A stretch of 64,000 nt of DNA from Rhizomicrobium palustre (lineage in GTDB: Bacteria; Pseudomonadota; Alphaproteobacteria; Micropepsales; Micropepsaceae). Each line of letters opens with the position of its first letter. The first letter of the stretch is position 1. A program made the translations under genes and the position numbers. The notes under the pieces are model-generated. The model was not told the origin of the DNA, ran no database searches, and worked only from the letters and a program-made list of their open reading frames with translations. Positions 62,062 through 64,000 of this stretch are shown here, piece by piece. The stretch lies in NCBI RefSeq assembly GCF_011761565.1, contig NZ_JAASRM010000001.1, forward strand, positions 1,364,139 to 1,428,138. The letters are read 5' to 3'.

Positions 62062-64000
62062 ATGAAAGATCAGGTTATGCCGGCCCGTACACCTCGCCAT
62101 GTCGTCAAGCGCAGCGGCGAAATCGTAGTTTTCGACGCGGCCAAGATCCGCTCCGCCATTGAGCGCGCGGGTAAAGCCAGCGGCGAATTCGAAGGAAACG
62201 AGGCCGATCTTCTCGCCATTCAGGCGGTGAAGGTGCTCTCGCACCGCTTTGCCGAATCAGCCCCGCATATCGAGCAGGTTCAGGACGTGGTCGAGCAGGT
62301 CTTGATCAGCGCCAACCATTTCGCCACCGCCCGCGCCTTTATCGTCTATCGCGAGAAGCGCGCCCGCCTGCGCACCGACAAGCAGACCGTGGTCAATGTC
62401 GAGACCTCGATCAACGAATACCTCAACCGCGCCGACTGGCGCGTGAACGCCAATGCCAATCAGGGCTATTCGCTGGGTGGGCTGATCCTCAACGTCTCCG
62501 GCAAGATGACCGCCAATTACTGGCTCTCCCACGTCTATCCGCCGGAAGCCGGACGCGCCCATCGTGAAGGCGATATCCATATCCACGATCTCGACATGCT
62601 GGCGGGCTATTGCGCCGGCTGGTCGCTGCGCACGCTTCTGACCGAAGGGCTCAATGGCGTGCCGGGCAAGGTGGAAGCCGCCCCGCCGAAGCATATGTCG
62701 AGCGCGATCGGCCAGATCGTGAACTTCCTCGGCACACTGCAGAATGAATGGGCAGGCGCGCAGGCGTTTTCCTCTTTCGACACCTATATGGCGCCCTACA
62801 TCCGCAAGGATGACATGAGCTATGACGAGGTGCGCCAATGCATTCAGGAGCTGATCTATAACCTCAACGTGCCCTCACGCTGGGGCACACAGACGCCCTT
62901 CACCAACCTCACCTTCGATTGGACCTGCCCGGAAGATCTCGCCGACCAGGTGCCGATCATCGGCGGCGAGGAAATGGATTTCACCTATGGTGAATTGCAG
63001 ACCGAAATGGACGCGATCAATCGCGCCTATATGGAAGTGATGACGGCGGGCGATGCCAAAGGCCGGGTCTTCACCTTCCCCATTCCGACCTACAACATCA
63101 CCCCGGATTTTCCCTGGGAAAGCGAGAACGCCCAACGTCTGTTCGAAATGACGGCGAAATACGGCCTTCCCTATTTCCAGAACTTCATCAATTCCGAGCT
63201 GAAGCCGAACATGGTGCGTTCCATGTGCTGCCGCTTGCAGCTCGACCTCACCGAGCTTTTAAAGCGCGGCAACGGGCTTTTCGGATCGGCCGAACAGACC
63301 GGCTCGGTCGGTGTCGTGACGGTGAATTGTGCCCGCCTCGGCTTTGTGCATAAGGGCGATAAGCAAGCGCTCTTTGCCGCCCTCGACAATCTTCTCGACA
63401 TCGGCCGCACCACACTCGAGATCAAGCGCAAGGTCATCCAGCAGCATATGGATAACGGCCTTTTCCCCTATACCAAGCGTTATCTCGGCACATTGCGCAA
63501 TCACTTCTCCACGCTTGGCGTCAACGGCATCAACGAGATGATCCGTAACTTCACGAACGATGCCGAAGACATCACCACGATGCAGGGCAATGCCTTCGCG
63601 CTGGAATTTTTGGATCATGTGCGCGCCAAGATCGTCGCCTTCCAGGAAGAGACCGGCCATCTCTACAATCTGGAAGCCACGCCAGCGGAAGGCACCACCT
63701 ATCGCTTCGCCCGCGAAGACAAGAAGCGCTTTCCGGACATACTGCAGGCCGGTTCCGCCGATCAGCCCTATTATACGAATTCCAGCCAGTTGCCGGTGGG
63801 CTTCACCGACGATCCCTTCGAGGCACTAACGCGGCAGGAAAAACTGCAGCGCAAATATACCGGCGGCACGGTGCTGCATCTTTACATGCAGGAGCGCGTC
63901 TCTTCGGGTGAGGCCTGCATGAAGCTGGTGCGCCGCGCGCTGACCAATTTCTCGCTGCCCTATATCACCGTGACGCCGACTTTCTCGATTTGCCCCAAGC
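62062..64000 (+). CDS. nrdD: Anaerobic (class III) ribonucleoside-triphosphate reductase, 5' part
   Basis: 646 residues visible; cut by the window end. Residues ~8-95 form an ATP-cone (HVVKRSGEIVVFDAAKIRSA). Then the NrdD core: GYSLGGLILNVSGKMTANYW, HIHDLDMLAGYCAGW, GRVFTFPIPTYNIT, MCCRLQLD with the active Cys, and GSVGVVTVNCARLGF. The zinc site and glycyl-radical loop lie beyond the window. It needs NrdG. Start chosen at ATG 62062; alternatives are ATG 62077 and GTG 61996. A B12 riboswitch precedes it. Confidence 0.95.
   Translation, partial: MKDQVMPARTPRHVVKRSGEIVVFDAAKIRSAIERAGKASGEFEGNEADLLAIQAVKVLSHRFAESAPHIEQVQDVVEQVLISANHFATARAFIVYREKRARLRTDKQTVVNVETSINEYLNRADWRVNANANQGYSLGGLILNVSGKMTANYWLSHVYPPEAGRAHREGDIHIHDLDMLAGYCAGWSLRTLLTEGLNGVPGKVEAAPPKHMSSAIGQIVNFLGTLQNEWAGAQAFSSFDTYMAPYIRKDDMSYDEVRQCIQELIYNLNVPSRWGTQTPFTNLTFDWTCPEDLADQVPIIGGEEMDFTYGELQTEMDAINRAYMEVMTAGDAKGRVFTFPIPTYNITPDFPWESENAQRLFEMTAKYGLPYFQNFINSELKPNMVRSMCCRLQLDLTELLKRGNGLFGSAEQTGSVGVVTVNCARLGFVHKGDKQALFAALDNLLDIGRTTLEIKRKVIQQHMDNGLFPYTKRYLGTLRNHFSTLGVNGINEMIRNFTNDAEDITTMQGNAFALEFLDHVRAKIVAFQEETGHLYNLEATPAEGTTYRFAREDKKRFPDILQAGSADQPYYTNSSQLPVGFTDDPFEALTRQEKLQRKYTGGTVLHLYMQERVSSGEACMKLVRRALTNFSLPYITVTPTFSICPK

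Overview
The window is GC-rich chromosomal DNA of an alphaproteobacterium. Several syntenic blocks point there: argH - small lipoprotein - lysA - TIGR02302/DUF4175; ftsE-ftsX-ydcF-plsC; DUF2125 / tyrA-hisC // metX-metW; fabI-fabB-fabA // irr; and dnaG-rpoD near yqeY and carA. An Irr-type Fur protein supports the class. A class II plus a class III ribonucleotide reductase suggests a facultative or microaerobic lifestyle. A Rhizomicrobium/Micropepsaceae-like host is possible, but that is only an impression.

Layout. 1-9.2 kb: ammonium transporter, a TraB/GumN-like protein, an aminotransferase overlapping ftsK, an esterase, a small cytochrome c and a ChaN/TIKI-like protein. 9.3-12 kb: etfB-etfA-3-hydroxyacyl-CoA dehydrogenase. 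12-17.7 kb: tlpA divergent from argH-lptM-lysA-DUF4175 (the lipoprotein is only 51 aa). 17.8-22.1 kb: zinc-ribbon protein and hpt, then ftsEX, ydcF and plsC. 22.2-29.3 kb: B12-dependent NrdJ, DUF2125, tyrA/hisC, metX/metW. 29.4-38.6 kb: two paralogous small secreted two-cysteine proteins, a methyltransferase, gloB, hemolysin III, a cyclophilin, DUF5694, a coupled pair of unknown genes, DUF6404, DUF559, a lipoprotein hydrolase and an OprB-like porin. 38.7-44.3 kb: DUF6481, then rpoD, a histone-H1-like gene and dnaG. 44.5-49.2 kb: an accessory island with a broken parE facing a parD, an orphan GAF-PAS histidine kinase, a padR-membrane-protein-unknown trio and a PAS_5 protein. 49.3-55.4 kb: yqeY, two tandem paralogous secreted proteins, carA, and marR-S41 peptidase. 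55.5-64 kb: a WYL/TerB-like protein, DUF4893, fabI-fabB-fabA divergent from irr across an Irr box, an isochorismatase-like hydrolase, a VOC protein, and a cobalamin riboswitch ahead of anaerobic nrdD, which runs off the right end.

Main points. A cobalamin riboswitch sits on the B12-independent reductase NrdD, 38 kb from a B12-dependent NrdJ. A perfect Irr/ICE-type palindrome lies in the fabA-irr gap. Sigma-70 carries about 190 extra Lys/Ala/Pro-rich N-terminal residues, directly downstream of an H1-like gene. Two paralogous gene pairs have no function I recognise. Palindromic operators are visible upstream of parD, padR and marR. No tRNA, rRNA, CRISPR array, transposase or phage block was seen.
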